NCBI GenBank assembly: GCA_024230675.1
Contig: JAAERE010000317.1
Span: 1-42,434 of the forward strand
DNA from: a bacterium
GTDB lineage: Bacteria > Zixibacteria > MSB-5A5 > GN15 > FEB-12
Direction of reading: 5' to 3'
DNA: 42,434 bases
Each line of letters begins with the position of its first letter. The stretch's first letter is position 1. Under the pieces are notes generated by a model. That model was not told the DNA's origin, did no database searches, and saw only the letters and a list, made by a program, of their open reading frames with translations. The translations under genes were made by a program, and so were the position numbers. Shown here piece after piece: positions 26,408-34,043 of the stretch.

Positions 26408-29083
26408 TTAGTTGACCGCTCCGGCCTCGCCCCGACTCTCGAAGATACTCCGGAGCTCGTAATCAGGATGATCCTTGAGGTTGTCCAGATTGAACCTGAT
26501 ACCGTCCGGATTGATATCGAGCCGGTAATAACCCAGACGATTGTTTTCGACCACCGGCCAGTTGGTGCTCATCCCGGCGTTGATCTCGTTTTTCATCCGG
26601 TACAGATAGCGAGCCTGGTTGAAACCAATCTCGATATCCTCCTTGTAAATCCAGCCGGTATCGCCGTTGAGCCGAGACCAGGCCAGCTTGGTCAGGTACT
26701 TAAAGGACTTGCCGGTCAGGCGCACCGGGAAGCCATCGATCCTGACCAGATAGCGGTCCGACTCAAAACGGCCATCGATCTCGACCAGTCTCGGCTGGCC
26801 GCCCATCTTCATCGTAGTGTCTAGAGTTGCCGATCTCATATCAACCTCCTCTTTAAGATTTTGCATTATTTCATTTATTTTCTTCACTTTGCCAGCATCG
26901 CCAACGACCCTATCAATATCCTCCGAGGACAGCGCCGCGAAGTCTTCGGAACCCTCTATCCCCGCCTGATAGAGAGCCGCGAAATCCGAGCGATTGAGCA
27001 CTGAGCCCAGATGACGATGAAGCTGCCGAAATGAGACCGGCAGCCCCCGGCGAAGGCTGAAAGCGTGGCGGACCAACTGGGGAACGGCCGGAGAGTCGTG
27101 ATCGGTGGCCCGAACCAACGTCCCCAGGGCCGAGACAAGATGCGCGGCCGTCTCCCCCAGCGACTGAATCTGCCCCAGGTGCAGCCGATAACGCTCCTCA
27201 AGCTTAGCCACCGGCACCAGGCGGCACCATTCATCCATTAGCAGAGCTGCTTTCAGAGCGGCCGCCTGGCGATATGACAGCGGTTCGCGGCGGTGACTTT
27301 CAGGCAACAGACAGGTAGCCTCTTCGACCGAATAGTCAAATCGCTGGTAAAGCTGCTTAACCGCCAGATTGTTGGCCTGCTCGTACCAGGAGAGAATCGA
27401 AGGCGGCAGCGTCCAATGATCTGAGCTCAGAGCCAGGCAGGTCCAGCCAAAAACCGTTTCCGGGTTAAGATTATCAACCAGCCCCAGATAATGGGCAGCT
27501 TCGCGGACCAAAAGGCCGGATCGGGCTGTTGCTTCGCCACAAGGCGTCGCCACCAGGCCCCCCTCCCTCCCATCGGCGGTGACCATGCGATGGTCCTCAA
27601 GGCCGTCTATGGCCGTCTTAAGGCTATCCGCCGAGAACTCAAGGCCAAGTTTCCCGGCAAACGTCCCGGCCATCAACCGAGCGGCCTCGCTGCGACTTCC
27701 GGCCAGGCCGCTCACAAACAAGTGCAGCAACCAGTCTTCGAGAGGCAGCGTGTCAAGGGCGGACTCAATCGGACGCGGCGGCACCGATCGGATATAGGTA
27801 TCCCAGAGCACCTCCTGATCGAAAGTAGAATCAGCCATGACAATAGCTTTCCCCGGCCGATCGTCGCCAAACCCGAAACGCCCCGCCCGCCCGGACATAT
27901 TGTCGAACTCGGCCCGGCTGATTGGCACCAGCTCGGCGCGATGGCCGTAGGTGCCGCCGGTATACTTGACTGTCTCGAGATATACGGTGTCGGCCGGTAG
28001 GTTCACGCCAAGAGCTAAAGTAGTGGTCGAGCACAGCACCTGAACTTCGCCATTGATAAACGCTTGCTCAACAGCCTTACGCTGCGAAACGGACAGGTCA
28101 GAACTGTGAAAAGCCACTCCCCGGCTTAATGTCCTGTTCAGTGAGCAGAGCAGCGACGAGGGTTCTTCATCGGCAAGCTGTGCTATCGCCTGCTTTGCCG
28201 GTCCCCAATTGACAGCCGTGGCCAGCTTGAGCGCCACCCTGACGGCGTCGGCGCGGGACTTGAGAAAAACCAGAGTCGCTCCCGAGTCAGCTTTGATACG
28301 CTTCACGAAAGACGCCAGAGTATCGTCGTCCTGAGGGCTCAAACCTTCAAAAGGCTCCTCTCCCTCGTGCCCCAGGTTATAGGACCTGAAACACAGTTTG
28401 CCCTCGGCCGCTACGCCCCGGATAAGATCGCGCGGACGGACTGTTTCCTCCACTAAGGTTGCGCTCAGCCAATCGGCCAGTGGTTGGATGCTTCGTTCAG
28501 CCAACACCGCTGAGAGGGCCAACAGGGTGGGCTTGTACTCGGAAGCCAGAATCTTGGTCAGCGTGCGCTCCAGGACCGCTCCCCGGACCGGCTCGGCTAT
28601 CATCTGGATCTCATCAATCACCACCAGGCCGATATTTCTCAATACGTCCAAATGATGCGTCAGAAGCAGATCCATCTTCTCGTTGATAGCCACAGCCAGA
28701 TGATAGTTGCCGTTGGCGAAAGATTCGTCGTTTTCGGGATGATCCCCGGTCGCTATCAGGCATTTGATGCCGAGCGGACCGTAAGTCTGCTGGAACAAGC
28801 GGTATTTCTCCTCAGCCAGCGATTTCATCGGACAGAGCAGAACCGCTTTGCTTCGACGGGTAAGGACGTTGATAGCGGCCAGCTCAGCACAGAAAGACTT
28901 CCCGGAAGACGTTGGCGCCGAGACAATCATGCTACCGGCAAGACCGGTCGAAAGCGTGTCGCCCAGCAGGCCGTGATTGATAGCCCGGCTTTGAACCGGC
29001 AGTAACCGGTCGCCCTGGCGCTGTTTCCAAACGTCGATCATCCGTTGAGGCAGTCCGTATTTGACAAGTTCGTTCAGGTTCAT
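26408..29083 (-). CDS. Hel308/Ski2-like SF2 helicase with C-terminal winged helix
   Basis: This 891-residue protein has a full SF2 core. Motif I is SAPTSSGKS (55-63), motif II is DEIQ (157-160, where Ski2-type enzymes usually read DExH), motif III is SAV (191-193) and motif VI is MSGRAGRFG (396-404). A winged-helix and ratchet region should follow (about 430-690). A helix-hairpin-helix segment (about 700-745, LYQAGIEGSEDFAALSSEDI) is like that of Hel308. Residues about 778-858 then resemble an OmpR/PhoB winged helix: VRLTGKSFKYLTKL, WIYKEDIE and NNRLGYYRLD. This points to a DNA-repair or fork-processing helicase with an added DNA-binding module. It follows the zinc-ribbon gene by 85 bases. 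A GGGGGGAAAG stretch is the SD. Confidence 0.88.
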   Translation of the reverse strand: MNLNELVKYGLPQRMIDVWKQRQGDRLLPVQSRAINHGLLGDTLSTGLAGSMIVSAPTSSGKSFCAELAAINVLTRRSKAVLLCPMKSLAEEKYRLFQQTYGPLGIKCLIATGDHPENDESFANGNYHLAVAINEKMDLLLTHHLDVLRNIGLVVIDEIQMIAEPVRGAVLERTLTKILASEYKPTLLALSAVLAERSIQPLADWLSATLVEETVRPRDLIRGVAAEGKLCFRSYNLGHEGEEPFEGLSPQDDDTLASFVKRIKADSGATLVFLKSRADAVRVALKLATAVNWGPAKQAIAQLADEEPSSLLCSLNRTLSRGVAFHSSDLSVSQRKAVEQAFINGEVQVLCSTTTLALGVNLPADTVYLETVKYTGGTYGHRAELVPISRAEFDNMSGRAGRFGFGDDRPGKAIVMADSTFDQEVLWDTYIRSVPPRPIESALDTLPLEDWLLHLFVSGLAGSRSEAARLMAGTFAGKLGLEFSADSLKTAIDGLEDHRMVTADGREGGLVATPCGEATARSGLLVREAAHYLGLVDNLNPETVFGWTCLALSSDHWTLPPSILSWYEQANNLAVKQLYQRFDYSVEEATCLLPESHRREPLSYRQAAALKAALLMDEWCRLVPVAKLEERYRLHLGQIQSLGETAAHLVSALGTLVRATDHDSPAVPQLVRHAFSLRRGLPVSFRQLHRHLGSVLNRSDFAALYQAGIEGSEDFAALSSEDIDRVVGDAGKVKKINEIMQNLKEEVDMRSATLDTTMKMGGQPRLVEIDGRFESDRYLVRIDGFPVRLTGKSFKYLTKLAWSRLNGDTGWIYKEDIEIGFNQARYLYRMKNEINAGMSTNWPVVENNRLGYYRLDINPDGIRFNLDNLKDHPDYELRSIFESRGEAGAVN

Positions 29084-29168
29084 ACTCTTTCCCCCCGCTC
29101 ATAACAGTGTCGATTAGCTCTGTCGGAAGCTGCCGACCAAAAACGGCCGATCGCTCCCCAGACGCGAT

Positions 29169-29375
29169 CTATATATGGCAGCTTTCAAAACCGCACGATG
29201 GACAGACACAGCAGCGCCCCTGCCGAATCATCCCGCCCGAGCAGTCGGGACAACTGGCCACGTTATGATAGGCATAGTCCTCGTTGCTGATATCACGCTC
29301 GAAGCGCATGAAGGGGCTGTACGAAGTCGGGACCGCCGACACCGTGTCCTCATTGATTCCGTGGAACTGTTCCAT
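29169..29375 (-). CDS. Small zinc-ribbon protein resembling the tail of class II ribonucleotide reductase
   Basis: The 68-residue product ends in a four-Cys ribbon, CPDC near 42-45 and CPSC near 58-61, plus extra cysteines (GRCCVC, ESCHI). The layout CPxCxGxMIRQG-C-xxCPxCGF resembles the C-terminal redox ribbon of B12-dependent ribonucleotide reductase (NrdJ). Here it stands alone behind about 40 residues of non-conserved sequence. It could be a detached reductant domain, a generic zinc ribbon or a decayed fragment. A consensus-like promoter with a palindromic spacer and a GGAG about 10 bases before the ATG support expression. It is upstream of and co-directional with the helicase. Confidence 0.65.
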   Translation of the reverse strand: MEQFHGINEDTVSAVPTSYSPFMRFERDISNEDYAYHNVASCPDCSGGMIRQGRCCVCPSCGFESCHI

Positions 29376-29422
29376 TTGTATCGCTCCGTGTCTGGAAATT
29401 ATCCGATGACTAGCTTAAGGCC

Positions 29423-29451
29423 ACGATACTGCACATCTGTGCAGGTGTCAA
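29423..29451 (-). promoter_or_regulatory. Promoter with a palindromic operator filling the spacer
   Basis: On the minus strand a perfect TTGACA (29446-29451), a 17-base spacer and TATCGT (29423-29428). The spacer is almost entirely a perfect 16-base inverted repeat, CTGCACA-GA-TGTGCAG (29429-29444), ideal for a repressor that blocks RNA polymerase. The CTG-N10-CAG outline recalls proteobacterial LexA boxes, but the inner bases differ from CTGT-N8-ACAG. The downstream genes encode the zinc ribbon and the helicase. Confidence 0.7.
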
Positions 29452-29453
29452 GC

Positions 29454-29516
29454 GAAAAAACAAAAAAACGAGGCCCCGAAAACGTCCGCCCCTCGCTGGA
29501 CCGCTTTCCGGGGCCT
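29454..29516 (-). terminator. Terminator after the last tonB
   Basis: An 8-bp stem (29471-29478 with 29509-29516) encloses a 30-base loop with an inner GTCC/GGAC stem (29484-29487, 29498-29501). The minus strand then carries long T runs (29454-29468). It ends the exbD-tonB module. Confidence 0.8.
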
Positions 29517-29574
29517 GAAGGCGCTGTCCCACAGCACCTTAGCGTAAGGCCTATTCCGACTATTTATGGCCGAT

Positions 29575-30306
29575 TCAGTCGTCCAAAACGAAATCCACCC
29601 GGTAAGTCACCCAGACAGCCACGGGCTCGCCGTTCTGGTTTGCCGGTTTGAAGAGGTACTTGTCGGCGACCTCCAGGGCAGCTCGGTCAAGCAATGGCGT
29701 TCCCGAGGGCCCTATCACTACCGCCTCACGAACCGTACCGATCCTGGTCACCAGCGCCTTTATCCACACGGTCCCTTCCTGTCCGGTCTGCTCGGCGAAG
29801 TGCGGATACTCCGGCGCAACCTTGTGAATAAGTACAGGTATCTCTTCGACCAAGAAGAAGGAGTCTATCGGCGGGAAGTATTCTCCCACGTCCGGGTTGA
29901 CTGCAAACGCCCCCGGCTCCCCCAGGCCCGGGTCCACCCCCCATTCCACGAGCGCCGCCCGATCGGCCAGCGACATAACAACGGCGTCGGGATCGTCGAT
30001 GGCCTCATCTGGCACCGGAACAGGAATGCCGCCGGATAGGTCAGGCGCAGCTGGCCGCGGTCCGGTACGATCGCAAATTATAGTCGGCGGATTAATCAAA
30101 TCGAGATCCACCGTAGTCGTCGGCGGCGGTGGATCGGGCGGCACTTCGACAACCGGCTGATTCTGCATGAATACAAGAGCAGAAACCAACGCGGCCCCCA
30201 CCAGCAAGGTCACCGCAAGGTTGCTCAGCAGGAGGTTTCTCCAATAGGTAGCTTTGAGTTCAAAGGCTCCATATGGCGAGTAAAGGGCGTTTTGAATATT
30301 TGACAT
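29575..30306 (-). CDS. TonB-family energy transducer (third copy)
   Basis: The 243-residue product has a cytoplasmic N-terminus with the box SPYGAFELKA and one membrane anchor (about 27-47). A Pro-rich periplasmic linker (EVPPDPPPPTTTVD onward) leads to a TonB C-terminal domain (about 150-243: APEYPHFAEQTGQEGTVWIKALV, LDRAALEVADKYLFKPANQNGEPV, WVTYRVDF). Such proteins pass proton-motive energy from ExbB-ExbD to outer-membrane partners. It is the same length and plan as the copy at 32.0-32.8 kb and follows an ExbD by 25 bases, so the pair looks like a duplicated module. No TonB-dependent receptor gene is in the window. Confidence 0.92.
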   Translation of the reverse strand: MSNIQNALYSPYGAFELKATYWRNLLLSNLAVTLLVGAALVSALVFMQNQPVVEVPPDPPPPTTTVDLDLINPPTIICDRTGPRPAAPDLSGGIPVPVPDEAIDDPDAVVMSLADRAALVEWGVDPGLGEPGAFAVNPDVGEYFPPIDSFFLVEEIPVLIHKVAPEYPHFAEQTGQEGTVWIKALVTRIGTVREAVVIGPSGTPLLDRAALEVADKYLFKPANQNGEPVAVWVTYRVDFVLDD

Positions 30307-30331
30307 GACTGAGTTCCTCCTATTTTTCTGG

Positions 30332-30967
30332 CTAGAGCTCGCCCGACGCCCTCGCCGCCGCCTGGGCGTCCGCCATGATTTTGTCGTCGCCGGTTTCCCA
30401 GTCCCCTATCGCATATCGATAGGAGAACCTGCCGTCCGTTTCGGTCAGGTCCTCGACGTCTATGTCGTTCTGCTGGGCGGTGTAGTCGTTCCATGACCGT
30501 TCAATCACATCGATCTCATCTAACACGTTGACCATGTCTTCGTAGCAGGCATCCGGGTGGATCAGGACCAGCGTGCTCAGCTTGCTGTTGGCCCGGTTTC
30601 GCTCCAGGAGTAGCCCTCGCACGGTATCGGCGTTAAACGCGTAAGGCACCGAGCCAGGGCTGGAAGGCAACAGCTCCGGCAGATTGGCGGGACTTGCCGT
30701 CTTGAGGTGCCACCAGAACCGACTCTCGCTGTCAACCCTGATCGTCATGAGATCCGACTCTCGAATAATGGGTTGATCCTGCGTCCGGGGCAGGTTGATC
30801 TCCATCGCCTGCGGCATGGCAAACACGGTAGAGACCATATAGAATATCAGGAGCAGAAAAGCGATATCGACCATCGGCGTCATGTCGATTCGTACGGCGA
30901 TGCGCCGCTTCGGTCGTCGACCCTTTTTCGAATCCTGTGTCGTTTTCTGTATTACTTCTCCGGCCAT
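30332..30967 (-). CDS. ExbD/TolR-family proton channel subunit (third copy)
   Basis: At 211 residues this has a basic N-terminus (KKGRRPKRRIAVRID) and a single membrane helix, MTPMVDIAFLLLIFYMVST, with the essential Asp. A periplasmic domain and a C-terminal extension (FSYRYAIGDWE) follow. The extension is shared with the copy at 32.8-33.5 kb but not with the one at 33.5-34.0 kb. I chose the ATG at 30967 (MAGEV) because the paralogue starts identically and AGGAG lies 12 bases upstream; a longer frame to 31015 is less likely. It is preceded by a 33-codon ORF whose end overlaps this SD. Confidence 0.92.
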   Translation of the reverse strand: MAGEVIQKTTQDSKKGRRPKRRIAVRIDMTPMVDIAFLLLIFYMVSTVFAMPQAMEINLPRTQDQPIIRESDLMTIRVDSESRFWWHLKTASPANLPELLPSSPGSVPYAFNADTVRGLLLERNRANSKLSTLVLIHPDACYEDMVNVLDEIDVIERSWNDYTAQQNDIDVEDLTETDGRFSYRYAIGDWETGDDKIMADAQAAARASGEL

Positions 30968-30974
30968 CTTCGAA

Positions 30975-31076
30975 TCACTCTCCTTTCGAAGGGGTCGGAG
31001 AGGTAACATCGGCACGGGTTGCCTTGAATTGGAAGGCTCCGTACGGTGCGTACGGCGAGAAATTGGCGTCTGGCAT
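30975..31076 (-). CDS. 33-residue ORF resembling a TonB cytoplasmic N-terminus
   Basis: This ORF begins MPDANFSPYAPYGAFQFKAT and has no membrane segment. The core SPY-x-PYGAFQFKA repeats the SPYGAFELKA box at the N-termini of both 243-residue TonBs here. AGAGGGGAA lies about 7 bases before its ATG. Its last codons and stop (AAA GGA GAG TGA) contain the SD of the following exbD, whose ATG is 7 bases on, so translation is probably coupled. It may be a functional mini-protein, a leader peptide, or a remnant of a tonB lost in the module duplication. The 266-base gap upstream of it (31077-31342) shows nothing I can name. Confidence 0.5.
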   Translation of the reverse strand: MPDANFSPYAPYGAFQFKATRADVTSPTPSKGE

Positions 31077-31342
31077 AACCGCTTCCCCTCTACTGCGGGT
31101 TTGTGTTTTACAGGCGTCGAACCTTACCCGGCTCGTAGCCACAGACGCTTTGCAGATACTATTCTCTTGGTGCTTGGTGAGGGCTTAGAATTGGGGTGAG
31201 GGGCTCCCGCCGTCCGTGTCCTTCCCCCTCTCTAATATAAGGACGGACCAGCTCTATTGTTCGTGCAACGTCAGGTTCGCCGATCCGAACAAAAGAACGC
31301 GGACGCCGGGCGAGTGTTGCTCCTTTCGAACAGCGTTCGCAA

Positions 31343-31849
31343 CTAGTCTTTTGCTTCGATTCTCGGAAGTTTGAAGCTGACTTTGTAGTCCACCCACACC
31401 GCTATTGGACGCATATCCTTGATGGCCGGTTTGTATAGGTTCCGGACGGCAGCCTTCACAGCGGCCTCATCAAGCCTCGAGAATCCTGAGCTTCGGTGAA
31501 CGACCGCCCCATATACCCCTCCGCCCTGACTGACGAGAACCTTCATCCATACCTCGCCCTCGACGCCAGCGGCCGCCTCGGCACTGGGATATTTCGGAGC
31601 CGCTTCCTTTAAGGCTTCCGGCGGAAGGTCAACTTCGACTGCGGCGTCCAGGGGCGGGGGCCCTTCGTAATCAGTCTCATGAACGAAAAGCCGAAGCGGC
31701 ACTTTTGCATCATCGCCCAAAGGCTCGGAGGCGGCCAGAAACAGAGTTGCCGCGATACCCAGGACTACAATTCTACACGGCTTCAATCGAGCCTGGTTTC
31801 CGCGCCTGGCCCGGGAATATCTGCGCGAAACGCAATTAGTAATCGACAT
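31343..31849 (-). CDS. Short TonB C-terminal domain protein
   Basis: From the ATG at 31849 this is 168 residues; AGGGGAG lies about 8 bases upstream, and a longer frame to 31894 would bury this SD. An N-terminal basic stretch and one hydrophobic segment (VVLGIAATLFLAAS) act as anchor or signal. A short linker and a TonB-type C-terminal domain follow (APKYPSAEAAAGVEGEVWMKVLVS, LDEAAVKAAVRNLYKPAI, WVDYKVSFKLP). It lacks the SPYGAFELKA box and the Pro-rich linker of its longer neighbours. It lies past a terminator, so it needs its own promoter, which I cannot identify. Confidence 0.88.
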   Translation of the reverse strand: MSITNCVSRRYSRARRGNQARLKPCRIVVLGIAATLFLAASEPLGDDAKVPLRLFVHETDYEGPPPLDAAVEVDLPPEALKEAAPKYPSAEAAAGVEGEVWMKVLVSQGGGVYGAVVHRSSGFSRLDEAAVKAAVRNLYKPAIKDMRPIAVWVDYKVSFKLPRIEAKD

Positions 31850-31974
31850 GAGATTCTCCCCTCTGTCCTGGCGGCGTATTTCGATGAGTCCCACCGCGCT
31901 GTTCGGTTACCCTATGGAATCAAGACGCCCATCCACGGGTGTTTGTGCGTCCAAGATTTCGAGGCTCAAACAAA

Positions 31975-32003
31975 AAAAACGCCCGCGCAAGGCGGGCGTT
32001 TTT
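31975..32003. terminator. Terminator after the first tonB
   Basis: A 12-bp perfect stem (31975-31986 with 31992-32003) with a five-base loop has A's on one side and T's on the other. On the minus strand it ends the exbB-exbD-exbD-tonB transcript. Confidence 0.93.
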
Positions 32004-32028
32004 GAAATCACGTGGTATATATCTAATT

Positions 32029-32760
32029 CTAGTCCGGTACCTGGAAGTCGACCTTGTAAGTCACCCACATAGCTACCGGTCGCCCGTTCTGAATAGCCGG
32101 GCGGAACTTGTTGTCCTTGGCGACCTTCAGGGCGGCCTCGTCGAGAGACTGAGTGCCCGAAGATTTATAGACAACTGCCTCGCGGACGTTACCGTCGGCG
32201 CTGACCAGAGCCTTGATCCATACCAGACCTTCCAGCCCGGCTTGTTCAGCCAGACGCGGATATTCCGGCTGCACATGTTGAATCATCTGGGCGATTTCTT
32301 CCACCGGCACGAACTCGTCGATAGAAGGCAGGTAGTCTTCTTCGTTAATGTCCACGATGATATCATCCGAAGCATCGCTGACGATATCCGGAGCGACAAT
32401 CTCGGCCATCTCTTCACGGGTGGCCAGCATGACGTCATCGTCCATAACCTCGTCGTCGGCAACCGGCTTGGGGATACCGACTTTGGGGGCCTGTACGTTC
32501 GGTTGATCGACCTTCACCTGCGGCGGTTTCTTGACGATGGCCGGCGGCGGTCCCAGGTCCGCGATGGTCTGAATAACCACCGGAGCGTTACCGCCGATAA
32601 CGACGTCGTCCTCCATCGCAGCGATTATCCAGAAGGTGGCCAGTATCGCCAGTACGAAAGCCAGCATCGACAGCGATGCAATGCCAAAATTCCGCTGATA
32701 CTTGGCTTTGAGTTCAAAAGCTCCGTACGGTGAATACAGGGCATTTTCCATGTGTGACAT
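32029..32760 (-). CDS. tonB: TonB-family energy transducer (first copy)
   Basis: The 243-residue product starts with ENALYSPYGAFELKAKYQRN, then a membrane helix (about 29-49). The periplasmic linker has PPPAIVKKPPQVKVDQP and a long acidic stretch (DDEVMDDDVM). The TonB C-terminal domain covers about 150-243 (QPEYPRLAEQAGLEGLVWIKALVS, LDEAALKVAKDNKFRPAIQNGRPV, WVTYKVDF). It follows exbD copy 2 by 59 bases and closes the main motor operon at a terminator. It probably couples the ExbB-ExbD motor to outer-membrane partners. Confidence 0.93.
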   Translation of the reverse strand: MSHMENALYSPYGAFELKAKYQRNFGIASLSMLAFVLAILATFWIIAAMEDDVVIGGNAPVVIQTIADLGPPPAIVKKPPQVKVDQPNVQAPKVGIPKPVADDEVMDDDVMLATREEMAEIVAPDIVSDASDDIIVDINEEDYLPSIDEFVPVEEIAQMIQHVQPEYPRLAEQAGLEGLVWIKALVSADGNVREAVVYKSSGTQSLDEAALKVAKDNKFRPAIQNGRPVAMWVTYKVDFQVPD

Positions 32761-32819
32761 GACTACTATCCTCTAATTTCTAAAGACACCGTTCCCAGAG
32801 CGGGGCCACAAAAGTCCGT

Positions 32820-33473
32820 CTAAAGCTGTCCTGCCGCCTGGGCCGCACCCAGAGCCGCCGACATGACGTTATCATCGCGGGACTCCCAATCGCCGATTGC
32901 ATAGCGATAAGAAAACTTGCCGTCTTCCTTGGTCAAATCTTTGACCTTTTTATCGAGCCCGTCCGCAATATGGGCATTCCAGGAACGCTCGATAACGTCA
33001 ATTTCATCCAGGATGTTGACCATATCGTTGTACTTTGCGTCTTGCTGAATCAAGATCAGAGTACTGAGTTTAGCGTTGGCTCGATTCTGCTCAACAAGCA
33101 GCCCCTGTAGCGTATCAGCGTTGAATGCGTAAGCCACTGAGTCAGCCTTCTCGGCGCTGGTCGGCAGGAGCTTCGGCATGTTGTCCGGCGTCGCCCTTGC
33201 GATATTCCACCAGTACCGGCTCTCGCCGTCGACACGAATAGTCAGCAGGTTCGATTCCTTGATCTCGACAACCTGTTCCTCTTCCTCAGCCGAGGGCAGG
33301 TTGATTTCCATCGCCTGCGGCATGGAAAACACGGTGGAAACCATATAAAAAATAAGAAGCAGGAAAGCGATATCAACCATCGGCGTCATATCGATTCTGA
33401 TAGCGATACGCCGTTTTGGTCGACGGCCTTTTTTGCCGCCTTTCGCTGCTCTTTCTGCAACTTCGCCAGCCAT
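32820..33473 (-). CDS. exbD: ExbD/TolR-family proton channel subunit (second copy)
   Basis: At 217 residues this starts MAGEVAERAAKGGKKGRRPKRR and has the helix MTPMVDIAFLLLIFYMVST with the channel Asp. The periplasmic domain carries an inserted EEEEQ stretch after INLPS. The C-terminal extension FSYRYAIGDWE matches the third copy. An SD (AGGAG) lies 10 bases before the ATG. It sits between the shorter ExbD and TonB. Two different ExbDs per single ExbB recall TolQR-like motors with hetero-ExbD subunits, as in myxobacterial Agl; that comparison is inference. Confidence 0.94.
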   Translation of the reverse strand: MAGEVAERAAKGGKKGRRPKRRIAIRIDMTPMVDIAFLLLIFYMVSTVFSMPQAMEINLPSAEEEEQVVEIKESNLLTIRVDGESRYWWNIARATPDNMPKLLPTSAEKADSVAYAFNADTLQGLLVEQNRANAKLSTLILIQQDAKYNDMVNILDEIDVIERSWNAHIADGLDKKVKDLTKEDGKFSYRYAIGDWESRDDNVMSAALGAAQAAGQL

Positions 33474-33548
33474 TTCTATTCACTCTCCTTTCGGCAGGGC
33501 CGGAAGTCCAGGGACTTCACGCCGGCCGCCGGGGCGGGTTCCCCCACC

Positions 33549-34040
33549 TTAACTTTCTTCAGCCTCGCTCGAGGTTTCGACCTCGTTGTCGGTAATAATC
33601 AGGAAGCGCTCCAGGCTGTTTTCCTGCATCTGTTTCATGATGGCCTGCATGGTGCCGAAGCTGGCGTCCTGGTCGGCTTTCATAACTACCAGGGCGCGGT
33701 GATTATCGGCTCGAGCCCGGTTGAGTTCGCTGGCCACACCGTACTTGTCGGTCTTAACGACGGAACGCCCTTTGGTTGTCACCATTTGACCGTCGATCTC
33801 AATCGTCACCAGCTTGACCATGTCCACATAGATCGAGTCGTACTTCGTCACCGTAAGGTTGATAACGTCCTTATCGGGCAGCTCGATCTGGGAGTGTGAC
33901 TCGGGAAGATCCACGGCACGCGCTTCCGGTGGCTTGAAGGTGGTCGTCGCCATGTAGAAAATCAGAAGCAGAAAGGCGATATCCACCATAGGCGTCATGT
34001 CGATCCGGATGGCTACCCGACGTTTCTTCTTAATGGCCAT
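33549..34040 (-). CDS. exbD: ExbD/TolR-family proton channel subunit (first copy, short)
   Basis: This 163-residue protein carries RRVAIRIDMTPMVDIAFLLLIFYMATT near its start, with the conserved Asp. A standard ExbD periplasmic domain follows (LPESHSQIELPDKDVINLTV onward), ending in an acidic tail. Its start is 3 bases after the exbB stop, the tightest spacing in the cluster, so it is likely the primary partner of ExbB. It lacks the FSYRYAIGDWE extension of the other two copies. Confidence 0.94.
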   Translation of the reverse strand: MAIKKKRRVAIRIDMTPMVDIAFLLLIFYMATTTFKPPEARAVDLPESHSQIELPDKDVINLTVTKYDSIYVDMVKLVTIEIDGQMVTTKGRSVVKTDKYGVASELNRARADNHRALVVMKADQDASFGTMQAIMKQMQENSLERFLIITDNEVETSSEAEES

Positions 34041-34043
34041 CGG

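Noticed and set aside
29175-29651. 158-residue plus-strand ORF over the zinc-ribbon gene
   Set aside because: It crosses the tonB terminator and the zinc-ribbon promoter and has no motifs.
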